This document shows positions 7,735 to 15,796 of a DNA stretch of 64,000 nucleotides, one piece after another. This DNA comes from Sphingopyxis sp. OAS728. GTDB lineage: Bacteria; Pseudomonadota; Alphaproteobacteria; Sphingomonadales; Sphingomonadaceae. The stretch is taken from assembly GCF_014873485.1 (NCBI RefSeq), contig NZ_JADBDT010000001.1, positions 2,542,001 to 2,606,000 on the forward strand, read 5' to 3'. The notes under the pieces were generated by a model. It saw only the letters and a program-made list of their open reading frames with translations, searched no databases and was not told where the DNA came from. How positions within the stretch are numbered: the stretch's first letter is position 1; each line of letters begins with the position of its first letter. Made by a program: the position numbers and the translations under genes.

Positions 7735-9620
7735 CAGACTGGCCCGTTACCGGCGGGGGGTGCCGGAGGCGACTCTGCGGCTGGCGACGATGGCGCTGCG
7801 GGCGCTGCTAGCGCATCAGGTTTCGGCTGAGCAGGCGGCGGCGCTTCCACGGACCGGTGCCACAGACTATTCGTCGGGTCGCCTTCGGCAAAGCCCGGCT
7901 GGCGAGGTTCGCCACGACGGGCGATATGGTCGGCCGAGAGCTTTATGCGCGCGACGGGCAAGCCGTCGGGGAAAAGCAGATACCCTTCATGCTTGGGGAG
8001 TCGGAATTCGCTCTCTAACACTGCCGGTCGTGTTTCGCGTTGCCGGCCGAGTGTGGTTCGCGCCTTATCGTCGCCGTGAGCCAATGCGTCGGTCATGGTC
8101 GGAACCTCGACGTCGCATGTGCCGATTGTCTTACTGGACCACTGCCGTGTCTCGCTGTCGGTCAGCTGGAGGAACAGCTTGCTGTTGCAACAGCCGAGCA
8201 TCGATTCCGCAAGCTGGGGCCCGTAGCGATGGCGCATCTGGCCGATCGCCTGAAAGGTCAGGATAACGGCAGCTCCAAACTTCCGCCCCTCGGGCAGCAG
8301 GCGCGCAAGATTGTCGACCCGGGGAAGATCAGCCAGCTCGTCGAGCACGAACCAGACGCGCCGGTCGGCCGACGGCGATAATCCCAGCACGGCGCTCGCC
8401 GCACACTCCAGCCAGCATGCGAGCAATGGCTTCGATGCTTCGAAATAGTCCTCCTTGCGCGGTACGAAGATCCAGGGTTTGCGGCCCTCATGCTTGTCGA
8501 GCCCGGAGATAAAGTCCCGGAAGGCGAACGGCGCCTCGTCGCCTTCCTGCATCCGGAGAAACTGAATCAGGTTCGAGGCCTTAGCGAGCATGAACAGCAC
8601 GCTTCCCGTCGCGCGGTCGGCGTCATCGGCAAAGGTCCGCGCCGACGAGCTGTTCCCGAGCCACAGCTTGAGGTCGTCCTTTGTCCGCACCTGGAGCGCA
8701 TCGAGCAGGTCGGGCAATGTGCCCTTGCCCTCGCGCCAAAGGGCGCGGATCATGTTGGCCACGAGGATGCGGCTCGTCTCGAGCCAGACATCGCGATCAT
8801 GCTGGCCAGTCTCGGTGATGAGCTGGTTCGCGATCCTGTCGGCATCGGCCGGATGTGCGATCTCGGCAAACGGCGACCAATAGGCGCAGCGGGCGTCGAA
8901 AGGATTGAGGATGATATCGCCGCGCTCGGGCCGGTAGTAATGGGCGATGAACTCTCCGCTCGTGTCATAGACCAAAGCCGCTTCGCCGCGCGCCTCGATA
9001 CCATCGAGCATTTGCCGAAGCACGGTGGTCTTGCCGCTGCCGGTCGTCCCGATCATTGCCATGTGCCGTGTCTCGAGTCTGGTCGGGATCGGAACTGCGC
9101 CGATCGCCAATGCGCGTTCGCCAGCCTCGCGGCGGGTCAGTTTGGCAAGGCGCTCCTCGGTCGTAACGAGCGTGCCGGCGATGAAACGGTCTCGGAGCGC
9201 AAGCTCGCGGCGCCGGGCCACGGCTTGCCGGAAAAGGATCGAGCCCGACAACCATCCGCCAAAGCCCAGCCAGAGACCTCGTACGATCATCGACGTCGTC
9301 GCGGACGCCGAGTCACGAAAATAGGGATGCGCCGCGACGATGCGAGCCGACGCTTCATACTGCTCGCCGCCATAGTCGACCATGATGCCGGGTTCGGCGG
9401 TGGTGCCACTGGCAAACCAGGTCTTGGCCTTCGCAAGACAGTAGGTGCCGGTCGCTTGCATCGTCCTTGGCGGCAGCATCATGTGAGGTACGATCAACCC
9501 GCCTAGCGCGACCGACGCCATCATGATCGCGGCTTGGCGCTTGAAGCGTTTTGCCTGGCTGAACCGATAATGCCGTCGCAGCGCGTCAGCATGGATCCGG
9601 CGATCCTGATGCTGGCTCAT
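7734..9620 (-). CDS. traD: Type IV coupling protein (TraD/TrwB family)
   Basis: A 628-residue inner-membrane ATPase that delivers the relaxase-DNA complex to the secretion channel. Two hydrophobic segments lie near residues 31-48 and 112-131. The Walker A motif GTTGSGKTT is at 191-199 and Walker B VWFVLDELADLPRV follows at about 425. A final Pro/Ala-rich tail may contact partners. The start overlaps the stop of the small DNA-binding gene and the stop overlaps the relaxase start, so the three genes are translationally coupled. Confidence 0.93.
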   Translation of the reverse strand: MSQHQDRRIHADALRRHYRFSQAKRFKRQAAIMMASVALGGLIVPHMMLPPRTMQATGTYCLAKAKTWFASGTTAEPGIMVDYGGEQYEASARIVAAHPYFRDSASATTSMIVRGLWLGFGGWLSGSILFRQAVARRRELALRDRFIAGTLVTTEERLAKLTRREAGERALAIGAVPIPTRLETRHMAMIGTTGSGKTTVLRQMLDGIEARGEAALVYDTSGEFIAHYYRPERGDIILNPFDARCAYWSPFAEIAHPADADRIANQLITETGQHDRDVWLETSRILVANMIRALWREGKGTLPDLLDALQVRTKDDLKLWLGNSSSARTFADDADRATGSVLFMLAKASNLIQFLRMQEGDEAPFAFRDFISGLDKHEGRKPWIFVPRKEDYFEASKPLLACWLECAASAVLGLSPSADRRVWFVLDELADLPRVDNLARLLPEGRKFGAAVILTFQAIGQMRHRYGPQLAESMLGCCNSKLFLQLTDSETRQWSSKTIGTCDVEVPTMTDALAHGDDKARTTLGRQRETRPAVLESEFRLPKHEGYLLFPDGLPVARIKLSADHIARRGEPRQPGFAEGDPTNSLWHRSVEAPPPAQPKPDALAAPAAPSSPAAESPPAPPAGNGPV

Positions 9621-9988
9621 GATGGCGCCTCCTGAGCGAGGCGGCGCTGGCGCTCATAAGCAGGGCTCACTTCAGCGGCGATGTCCTCCTCGGTCTTGCC
9701 GCCGGCGAGTGCCGCGCTCCGCGCATAGCAGTAGGAGGCGCAGGCGGTGAACAGAACCCGGTCGAGCATTCGCTCGACGTGGGCGACACCTGTGCTGACA
9801 GATGCCAGTTCGGCGACCAGCTCGCGATCGTTCGCGCCGTGGCTCGGCGGGGTCGTCAGGGCGGCGACACCGGCTTTCACGCACCGCTGGAGCATCTCGT
9901 AAGGGGTGACATTCTGCTGGGCCGCGAGCTTCTGCATGGCCTTGTCGACGGCAGCCGGCACGCGGACGGTATATTGAACCGCCTTCAT
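9617..9988 (-). CDS. Small conjugation accessory DNA-binding protein (relaxosome type)
   Basis: A 123-residue protein starting MKAVQYTVRVPAAVDKAMQK, a beta strand followed by helices as in ribbon-helix-helix proteins, then LAAQQNVTPYEMLQRCVKAG. The ATG at 9988 was chosen over an open extension to 10114 because the RHH-like fold begins there. Position immediately before the coupling protein and next to the likely oriT matches relaxosome accessory proteins such as TrwA, which bind oriT, help the relaxase nick and repress their own operon. The exact family was not identified. Confidence 0.7.
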   Translation of the reverse strand: MKAVQYTVRVPAAVDKAMQKLAAQQNVTPYEMLQRCVKAGVAALTTPPSHGANDRELVAELASVSTGVAHVERMLDRVLFTACASYCYARSAALAGGKTEEDIAAEVSPAYERQRRLAQEAPS

Positions 9989-10313
9989 CGCGCCATCCCC
10001 GCGAGAGTACGGGAAGCACTCTCGAAAATCCGCAGAAAGACACGGGCTAGACCCCGGCTGCACTCCCTGTAGTCTGATCGTACTCGCGAAAAGTGGCGGA
10101 AAAGCTGGATGCACCCGTGCGTGAGGTGTGTATTCAAATTACGGGTCCGATGCGTAGCATCGCGGCCCTGCAATCCCGACTGCACGGCGCTCCTTTGTCG
10201 TCTTACCGAAGGGCTTGGTAAAACTCTGCTGCGATGATCCCCTAGCCGCACTCGATGGCTATGACGCAGCGCAACCCGGTGCGGTCGAGATGTAAAATTG
10301 GTCCAATTGACCA
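9989..10313. other. Gene-free region, candidate oriT and transfer-operon promoter
   Basis: About 325 bases without a convincing gene, next to the relaxase operon. It contains CGAGAGT/ACTCTCG arms with a 9-base loop at about 10002-10024, a short GATGC/GCATC repeat near 10150, and two overlapping palindromes close to the transglycosylase end (AATTGG-T-CCAATT and TGGTC-CAATT-GACCA, about 10296-10315). oriT regions of MobF elements usually lie beside the relaxase operon and carry such hairpins and accessory-protein sites. Assignment is by position and repeats only; no nic sequence was recognised. Confidence 0.4.
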
Positions 10314-11027
10314 TCAGCGATCCTTTCCGAGACCCGGTACGAAGAGCGGATAGGCGACGGCGGCAGGCGCAGGATGGTTTACCGTCGCCGAAGGCGGCGA
10401 AGGCAATGCCGCAGCAGGCACTTCGCCAACGGGCAGCCTTTCGCGCGCCGCGAAGATGCCCGCATGGCGCCAGCCGGGCGCAGCCGGCGGCGGCACGGCA
10501 GTTGCCGGAATACCAGGTTTCGAACCGAGGGCGGGCGCGATCGCGGCGATATAGGCGATGGTTTCCGCAGGCAGGCCGCGACGCCCGGCGGCATAGGCAT
10601 CGGCGCGCCCTGGCCCAGCATTATAGGCTGCCAGCATCAAACGCACGTCGCCATAACGATCCCACATTTCGCGCAGATAGGCTGCGCCGGCGAGGATGTT
10701 GGCGCGCGGATCGAACGGGTCCGTGCCGAGCCGATGGCGCGCGGTCAGCGACGCCCAGGTTGCGGGCATGATCTGCATCAGCCCCATCGCTCCGGCGGGC
10801 GAAACCGCGCCCGACTTGCCGCGACTTTCGGCGTGCATCACGCGCCATATCCACAGTTCCGGGATACCGAAGCGCTGCGCCGCTTCGGCGACCGGAGCGG
10901 TATAAGGATGGCGTGCCTGCTGCACCGCCGCTGCAGCGGGCATGCAAGTCGCCGGCAATAGGACGGTGCTGACGAGCGCGCAGCAGAAGCCGCGCGCTGT
11001 GCTCCCGCTTAACGTGCCGATGATCAT
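10314..11027 (-). CDS. Lytic transglycosylase (SLT domain), conjugation-associated
   Basis: A 237-residue periplasmic protein with an N-terminal signal segment (ALVSTVLLPATCMPAAAAVQQ, about residues 16-36) and an SLT domain: catalytic Glu in HAESRGKSGAVSPAGAMGLMQ and the following MPATWASL, then NILAGAAYLREMWDRYGDV and LAAYNAGPG. It cuts peptidoglycan to let the type IV secretion channel cross the wall, like VirB1/TrbN. A Pro-rich tail follows the catalytic domain. The start overlaps the traF stop by four bases. Confidence 0.92.
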   Translation of the reverse strand: MIIGTLSGSTARGFCCALVSTVLLPATCMPAAAAVQQARHPYTAPVAEAAQRFGIPELWIWRVMHAESRGKSGAVSPAGAMGLMQIMPATWASLTARHRLGTDPFDPRANILAGAAYLREMWDRYGDVRLMLAAYNAGPGRADAYAAGRRGLPAETIAYIAAIAPALGSKPGIPATAVPPPAAPGWRHAGIFAARERLPVGEVPAAALPSPPSATVNHPAPAAVAYPLFVPGLGKDR

Positions 11028-11614
11028 CTTTCTTTCTCCCTCACATTGCAGATCGGTTCGTCAGAACGACCCGCGCCGCGCCAGCGAAGCGGCGCGGCGG
11101 CGTGCGGGCGGGTGAGAAGCGGGTGCGCGGTGCCGAGCAGGCCGACGGCGGACACAGGCCCGAAATAGCGGCCGTCAAGGCTGTCCCGCGCCGCATTGAC
11201 GAGGAAGAGCTGGTCGCGGCCGACGGTGCGGCAGCCCGTCCAGACGGGGAGCGGGCGACCGGTCCGGTCGCGCGGCAGCGCGCGAGCGACCGCGGCGCCG
11301 TTCACCGTCACGAAAACGCCGGAACGGCAGACGAGCGCACCGGGAAGCCCGGCGACCTGCTTCAGCAGGGGCACACTGCGCGGTAAATATCCGCGCTGCG
11401 CAAGGAATGTCTCGAGCGCGGGGGGCGGGGCGATGGCGACGAGGTCGCCGAGGCGCGACGGCGCGCCGACATCGACCCGGTAGAGCCCCGTCGGTGCACT
11501 GCCGCTCGCATTCCAGAGGAAGCGCGGCGCGGGCTTCAGCCACGCGACCGCGACGAACAATGTGCTGAAAATCGTCGCGGCCCCCGCCGTGGCTCGAAGT
11601 GACCGGCGGTTCAT
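11024..11614 (-). CDS. traF: Conjugal transfer peptidase TraF (S26 family)
   Basis: A 196-residue protein with an N-terminal membrane helix (TIFSTLFVAVAWLKPAP), the catalytic Ser region SGSAPTGLYRV and the catalytic Lys region LLKQVAGLPGALV, then DSLDGRYFGPVSAVGLLG as in signal peptidase I-like TraF. In IncP plasmids TraF matures the TrbC pilin. The ATG at 11614 overlaps the DUF2840 stop (ATGA) and is preferred over the ATG at 11641. In ICEMlSym(R7A) the excisionase gene rdfS lies in one operon with traF; the same order is seen here. Confidence 0.9.
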   Translation of the reverse strand: MNRRSLRATAGAATIFSTLFVAVAWLKPAPRFLWNASGSAPTGLYRVDVGAPSRLGDLVAIAPPPALETFLAQRGYLPRSVPLLKQVAGLPGALVCRSGVFVTVNGAAVARALPRDRTGRPLPVWTGCRTVGRDQLFLVNAARDSLDGRYFGPVSAVGLLGTAHPLLTRPHAAAPLRWRGAGRSDEPICNVREKER

Positions 11615-12156
11615 GACTCGACCGCGCGGCGGCGAAGCCATGCCGTGTGGCGGTCGCGGCTATAGGGCCGAAATGGCAGCCCCGTAGCAATCCGGCTGCC
11701 GACATGACGCCAATAATCGGGCGCCGCGTCGCAGCCATCGATGCCGTTCGCTTCGACCGCATCGATAGCCTCGAGCGTCTTTTGTACTTTCGACCAGCCA
11801 TCGATCCGCGCCAGAATCTCGGCGCCTGGCCGAACGAACGGCAGCGTCGCATAGGGCTGATCGGGCGCCACTGCTGCGGCAATCGCGATAGTCGAGTGGA
11901 TCGTCCCGAAGTCGTTCGACGTCCAGCGGACCAAGGCAAACACGGCACCGGGCCGAAACGCGACGACGCGCGTGGCGCGGCTCAAGTTCCGCTCGCATGC
12001 GACACGGCCGAAGCGGATCCATTGCTCGCGGCGCCCCTCGATCCAGGTCATTTCGACCTCGGTGAGCGCGGCGTCATACGGCGACGGGTACGCGCCGGCG
12101 CTGCTCCTTGTGGTCAGCGACGGGCGCAACGCCTGTTCAAAATCGGCGCGCCGCAT
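11611..12156 (-). CDS. DUF2840 domain-containing protein
   Basis: A 181-residue soluble protein with the conserved DUF2840 stretches LTEVEMTWIEGRREQWIRFG and FGTIHSTIAIAAAV, and a basic Arg-rich C-terminus. DUF2840 proteins are found almost only between a small HTH gene and traF on alphaproteobacterial conjugative elements; their role is not known. Start and stop overlap the neighbouring genes by four bases, so it is expressed in step with the RdfS-like protein and TraF. Confidence 0.88.
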   Translation of the reverse strand: MRRADFEQALRPSLTTRSSAGAYPSPYDAALTEVEMTWIEGRREQWIRFGRVACERNLSRATRVVAFRPGAVFALVRWTSNDFGTIHSTIAIAAAVAPDQPYATLPFVRPGAEILARIDGWSKVQKTLEAIDAVEANGIDGCDAAPDYWRHVGSRIATGLPFRPYSRDRHTAWLRRRAVES

Positions 12157-12398
12157 CAGCCCTCTGCCTTCCGCGCCGGATGCACGGTGCCGGTGCCTGG
12201 ATCGGACGTCGACGACCGCCGGCCAAGTTCGACCCAGGCATCAAGTTCGTCGATCGCATAGACGACGCGGCCGCCAAGCTTGCGATAGGCGGGCCCCGTT
12301 CCATAGCAGCGGTGCTTCTCCAGCGTCCGATGCGAGAGGCCGACCCGCTTTGCAGCATCGGGGGTCGTCAGAAAACGCGGCGGGTGACCAGTGGTCAT
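12156..12398 (-). CDS. AlpA/RdfS-like small HTH protein, candidate excisionase
   Basis: An 80-residue MerR/AlpA-type protein: RFLTTPDAAKRVGLSHRTLE (HTH) followed by KHRCYGTGPAYRKLGGRVVY and AIDELDAWVE. An AAGGAG ribosome site precedes the ATG at 12398. In ICEMlSym(R7A) a protein of this type, RdfS, is the recombination directionality factor that turns the integrase towards excision and is switched on by FseA. Here the gene lies about 100 bases after an FseA-like gene and leads into DUF2840 and traF, the same order. The excisionase role is inferred from synteny. Confidence 0.8.
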   Translation of the reverse strand: MTTGHPPRFLTTPDAAKRVGLSHRTLEKHRCYGTGPAYRKLGGRVVYAIDELDAWVELGRRSSTSDPGTGTVHPARKAEG

Positions 12399-12499
12399 GG
12401 GGGCTCCTTCCAGCGGCCGGACCGGAAAGCGCGGGCCGGCGGGCGATGTCGCGTCGTGGCGCGAAAGCGGGCGCGCGGGGGAGCGGCTGAATTCTGGTG

Positions 12500-13277
12500 C
12501 TATTTTTGTCGCCCCGCCCGGCCTGCGAGCAGCGCGCGATAGCCGCCTGTCGCCAGCGCCTCGGCTTCGCGGATCAGGCGCTGGGTCCGGCGCCGCTCGG
12601 GAGAGGCTTTCCACGCCGAGCCGCGACCGACATCCAGGCGCGGATAGATGAGCCGGCGGGCGACCTCATGGCTGGCCACGCCCCGGTCGCCGCGAAGATC
12701 GAGAATCGACAGCAGCAGATCGAGGCGCTGCGACTGGTAGGATGTCGGCCGAGCCACCGGCGACACGGCCGCACTTCCGCGGAGCCAACGTTTGAGATCG
12801 GAGACGGCCTGAAGCCGCGCCTCGGTCATGGCATCGCAAGGGATCAGGGCAGCCAGCGGAACAGCCGCCGGATCGCAGCGCAGCCAGATCCGGTGCATGA
12901 TGTGTCCGTCGCCCAATATATATTGACCGCCGCCCGGCCCGATCCGGGAACCAAGGCGATGCGTCCAGCGAGCCGGATCGAAGCGCAGGTCAGCGGCAAA
13001 GGTCGACGGCGCCGCGTCGAGGATCACGACATAGGGGCAGACCGCCGCCCGCCAGAAGGCTGGCGCATCGAGCGCTGAAAGCCGTGGATCGACTGGGAAA
13101 GCAGAGGCCCCACCGGTGGGCCATAACCTCCTGCGACGCCGGATCGGCATGGCGATCCGACATGACGCTTTCATAGTCGCGGCGATAGTGCGGGCTGCGG
13201 CGCAGAAACTCTTGGGCGTAGCCGGGAAAATCGAGGCACAGCGGCCGTTTGCTTTTTACCGTCTTCTCAGCCGCCAT
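12500..13277 (-). CDS. FseA-like DUF6499-DUF2285 protein, needs +1 frameshift at about 13095
   Basis: Two overlapping frames encode one protein. The first starts at ATG 13277 (GGAGG ribosome site) and carries the DUF6499-like part CLDFPGYAQEFLRRSPHYRR, then MAHRWGLCFP; alone it ends at 12990 (95 aa). The family sequence continues in the +1 frame as VDPRLSALDAPAFW and ends with DUF2285 (RLDLLLSILDLRGDRGVASH and PERRRTQRLIREAEAL), stop at 12500. The switch falls at TTT-CCC-A-GTC on the minus strand (13100-13091) and gives about 258 residues. FseA of ICEMlSym(R7A) is made by +1 programmed frameshifting of just such a domain pair and activates rdfS. A simple mutation remains possible. Confidence 0.75.
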
Positions 13278-13348
13278 ATCAGCCTCCGGTGGAGACCGAA
13301 GAGTTGGCGATATGCCCGCGGGCGCCAATTCCAAGGCGCCGGGATCCC

Positions 13349-13368
13349 CTTCCCCATAAATGGGTATC
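13349..13368. promoter_or_regulatory. Candidate lux box upstream of the FseA-like gene
   Basis: The 20-bp site CTTCCCCATAAATGGGTATC has the palindromic core CCCA-TAA-ATGGG and is centred about 81 bases before the ATG at 13277. It matches 16 of 20 positions of the box in front of luxI (41954-41973). Shared boxes would put the FseA-like gene under the same LuxR protein as luxI, as TraR controls fseA in ICEMlSym(R7A). Inferred from the shared motif, not shown by binding. Confidence 0.5.
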
Positions 13369-13390
13369 CCGCCCGGCACTGCCGGGCGGG
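13368..13390 (-). terminator. Strong hairpin after the DUF736 gene
   Basis: Perfect 11-bp arms CCCGCCCGGCA and TGCCGGGCGGG around one base, ten bases past the DUF736 stop. No T-tract follows, so it may be a terminator-like or RNA-stabilising hairpin that separates DUF736 from the FseA-like gene. Confidence 0.55.
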
Positions 13391-13400
13391 TCCCTGCGGC

Positions 13401-13715
13401 TCAGTCGCCACGGCGGGTCTGGCGGCTCCAGACCAGGTCATGCTCGTCGCCCTCGCCCGAAAATAGCTGCGCGAAGATCGGGGCGGTGAAGGTCGGATCG
13501 TCGAGCTTGACCGAAAGATAGGGCCTCTTGTCCTGCGTTTGCTTTTCCCAGGCTGCGCCGACTTCGACGTCACCGATAAAAACGCGGTGGCTGGGCGCAT
13601 TGCCACTCGGGTCTTTTTCGGGTGCGATGCGAACCGATTTCGCCTGCACCGAGAGGGTGGTGATTTGACCCCGAAATTCTCCGGAGACTTTCTTGAACGT
13701 GCCGATCTTGGCCAT
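13401..13715 (-). CDS. DUF736 family protein (first copy)
   Basis: A 104-residue protein beginning MAKIGTFKKVSGEFRGQITT, then PSHRVFIGDVEVGAAWEKQT and LSVKLDDPTFTAPIFAQLFS, the full DUF736 pattern. DUF736 proteins are small beta-rich proteins abundant on alphaproteobacterial plasmids and ICEs; their function is not established. A second, divergent DUF736 copy lies at 15221-15541. The stop is followed by a perfect hairpin at 13368-13390. Confidence 0.9.
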   Translation of the reverse strand: MAKIGTFKKVSGEFRGQITTLSVQAKSVRIAPEKDPSGNAPSHRVFIGDVEVGAAWEKQTQDKRPYLSVKLDDPTFTAPIFAQLFSGEGDEHDLVWSRQTRRGD

Positions 13716-14025
13716 GTCGCATTCCTTTCTTGACTCGGGCCGCACCATCGCGGCCTCGATGCGCATCGGTCGTCAGCGGGGGACCGGCGGTGCAGCCGCG
13801 GGCCCGCAGCAGAGCGGAGGACCGCGCCGTTCGGCTTTCTTGCTTCGCGAGGAACGGCGGCACGCCGGGGGAAGAAAGTCGTACGGTGCGGTTGCACCAA
13901 GCCGGGTCAGCGAAGCGGCGCGCTGACAGATGGCGCATGTCGAGAGGCCGTAATGTTGCGGAGCCGCGGACGGATGCGCTGCCGGTCGGCCGGGAAGCGA
14001 AGAAAGATGATAGCGGGGTGAACGC
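13716..14025. other. Gene-free stretch upstream of DUF736
   Basis: About 310 bases. It holds the DUF736 ribosome site (GGAATG just before its ATG) and presumably its promoter. Short open frames on both strands show no family-like sequence. No repeat or RNA structure of note was found. Confidence 0.4.
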
Positions 14026-14457
14026 CTAGATCTGCAAAGCCGGTCGCTTGATCCCAACTGCCGTCGACAGGAGATCACGCCAACCGGCATAGCCGGTGGC
14101 GAAGGCGGTCACGACGGAAATGCCGCGCTGCGTCCAGGGATCGAGGTCGGCAAGCACCCCGAGCGCGGCGCCGACTTGGAAGCCAGCAGCCGCGGCGGCA
14201 CCCACGAACATGAGGATCACGCCAAGCCGCACGGCGAACGGAGCTGAACCACGCACCAGATGCCGACCGAGGGCGTGGATGGAGACGCACGCAAGCAGTC
14301 CCGCCGCCAGAACGAACATCCAGCCGAAACCATGATTCCGAAGCGTGAAGGCCAGACCAAGCCCGGCAAAGACCGGAAGCGCAAAAGTCGCGCAGCGAAA
14401 GAGCAGCATCAGGCAATAGAATGCGGCAACTGCGCCAAGGATCAGCATCGGGGTCAT
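14026..14457 (-). CDS. Small inner-membrane protein, 143 aa
   Basis: Starts at ATG 14457 (MTPMLILGAVAAFYCLMLLF) and has five predicted hydrophobic helices, among them FALPVFAGLGLAFTLRNHGF, GWMFVLAAGLLACVSIHALG and LGVILMFVGAAAAAGFQVGA, ending in a short basic tail. No family is recognised; on conjugative elements such proteins may serve entry exclusion or regulation, but nothing in the sequence proves that. It follows a minus-strand terminator at 14523-14554, so it has its own promoter. Confidence 0.65.
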   Translation of the reverse strand: MTPMLILGAVAAFYCLMLLFRCATFALPVFAGLGLAFTLRNHGFGWMFVLAAGLLACVSIHALGRHLVRGSAPFAVRLGVILMFVGAAAAAGFQVGAALGVLADLDPWTQRGISVVTAFATGYAGWRDLLSTAVGIKRPALQI

Positions 14458-14522
14458 GAACGTCCTCCCGTCGGACGCGCCCGCCACCCCCTCCACAGCG
14501 CAACCTGCAGGCAGAGCATAGC

Positions 14523-14554
14523 AAAAGCCGGCTCGGGAGAGAACCCGAACCGGC
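14523..14554 (-). terminator. Rho-independent terminator after the 54-aa gene
   Basis: On the minus strand arms GCCGGTTCGGG and CCCGAGCCGGC (one mismatch) around a 6-base loop, followed by TTTT. It lies 27 bases after the stop of the small gene at 14581. Confidence 0.75.
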
Positions 14555-14580
14555 CCCAATCTGGACCCAATTTCAGATGC

Positions 14581-14745
14581 TTAGCGATTGAACGGGTCAT
14601 ATTCACAGACGATCGTTTCAGGATCACCGTCGAACTCATCGAGCGGCATGACCGAATATCCGGCGCTGGTCTCGACGAGGATGATCACGGTCATCATGGT
14701 CCGGGCGAGGCTCCAGCCGAGCGATTGAGCGGCGGAAAGCGGCAT
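14581..14745 (-). CDS. Small hypothetical protein, 54 aa
   Basis: Begins MPLSAAQSLGWSLARTMMTV with an AGGAG ribosome site 8 bases before the ATG at 14745 and ends in an acidic tail (MPLDEFDGDPETIVCEYDPF). The middle (MMTVIILVETSAGYSV) is mildly hydrophobic. A matched terminator follows. No family is known to me; the well-placed ribosome site and terminator argue that it is a real gene. Confidence 0.6.
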   Translation of the reverse strand: MPLSAAQSLGWSLARTMMTVIILVETSAGYSVMPLDEFDGDPETIVCEYDPFNR

Positions 14746-15220
14746 GGGATCAACTCCTGTCGTTGGGAGCGGGCCATTCCCGCTCGACAGGCGCCCCGCC
14801 GGACGGGGGCAGGCCGCAATCACCGCGCGCGAAGCCGCGGCCCGAGCGAAGCGTCGGGACCCTTCACGGGTTGATTGAAGGAGACCTGGCCTCGGCCAAG
14901 GGATCAGCGGCAATCGAGAGCGGGTATGGCCCGGTCCGTTGCGGCAGAGCCCCCACGCCCACCCGCCCCCGGTTCGCAGCCGCGTCCCGGCCCCATCGCT
15001 GGCCGTCTGTGCCGTAGACCTGTGGGCATTCTGCATCTCGCAGGAGCCGCAGCTTCCTTCGACAGCGTGATGCCAATCGCCGAAAAGGCGCGTGGCCCCG
15101 CCCAGAGGTCCACGAACACCCGCGAGACATGACGACTAGAACGAAAAAGGCGGCCCAGAGGACCGCCCTTACAATGTTGAACGCAATCGGCTCCGCCCGA
15201 GGGCGGAGCCGGGGAGCCCG
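14746..15220. other. Gene-free stretch between small gene and DUF736 copy 2
   Basis: About 475 bases. Near its right end is the DUF736 terminator (15144-15167). The remainder, GC-rich, has only short open frames with no family-like content. It probably holds the promoter of the 54-aa gene. Confidence 0.4.
15144..15167 (-). terminator. Rho-independent terminator of DUF736 copy 2
   Basis: On the minus strand GGCGGTCC-TCTG... pairs with GGCCGCC (one mismatch) and is followed by TTTTT. It lies about 55 bases after the stop at 15221. Confidence 0.7.
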
Positions 15221-15541
15221 TCAGGCCGGCGGGTTCCAGATGATGACCTTCTTCATCGGGTCGTCGCCGGGAGCGTTGGCGACGTTGCCGTAGATGGTCC
15301 CGAATTCGGGGGCCGACATCGTCACCGACACATATTCGGCGCCGTTGTTCTGCGAGAAGCGCTTCCAGCCGGCGCCGAGTTCGAATCCGTTCTTGCGGCT
15401 GAGGATGCGATAATCGGGTTCGTTTTCTTTGGTCTTGCGACCGTTCGGAACGATGGCGATCGGCGCGGTTACGTTGAGGGTGGCCAACGTGCCTTCGAAG
15501 CTGCCGTCGGGCTTGACGTTGAGATTGGCGATGGTGGGCAT
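15221..15541 (-). CDS. DUF736 family protein (second copy)
   Basis: A 106-residue protein: MPTIANLNVKPDGSFEGTLA, then ENEPDYRILSRKNGFELGAG and GAEYVSVTMSAPEFGTIYGN. This is a second DUF736 member, clearly different in sequence from the copy at 13401-13715 (different core signature DYRI versus HRVF). A GGAGAA ribosome site precedes the ATG at 15541 and a terminator follows. Function unknown. Confidence 0.9.
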   Translation of the reverse strand: MPTIANLNVKPDGSFEGTLATLNVTAPIAIVPNGRKTKENEPDYRILSRKNGFELGAGWKRFSQNNGAEYVSVTMSAPEFGTIYGNVANAPGDDPMKKVIIWNPPA

Positions 15542-15796
15542 GAATTTTCTCCTTCGATTGCTCGGGGGACATCCCCGATGGCGCCAGAAGAAGGGACCGC
15601 GAGCTGCCGTCACCGAGCGGCACGCGAGGGCGAACCCCGCATGGGGTTGACGGCCAGAGGCAAGCCGGGACCGCAGAAAGGCGACAGGAGGGGGTGGCCT
15701 CGAGCAATTTAGAGAAGGCCACCGCCACGGCGATTCAACGATCAGCGCCGAACGCGAGGGCCTTCCAGCCCGACCGACGCGCCCAATTTGGTCCGT

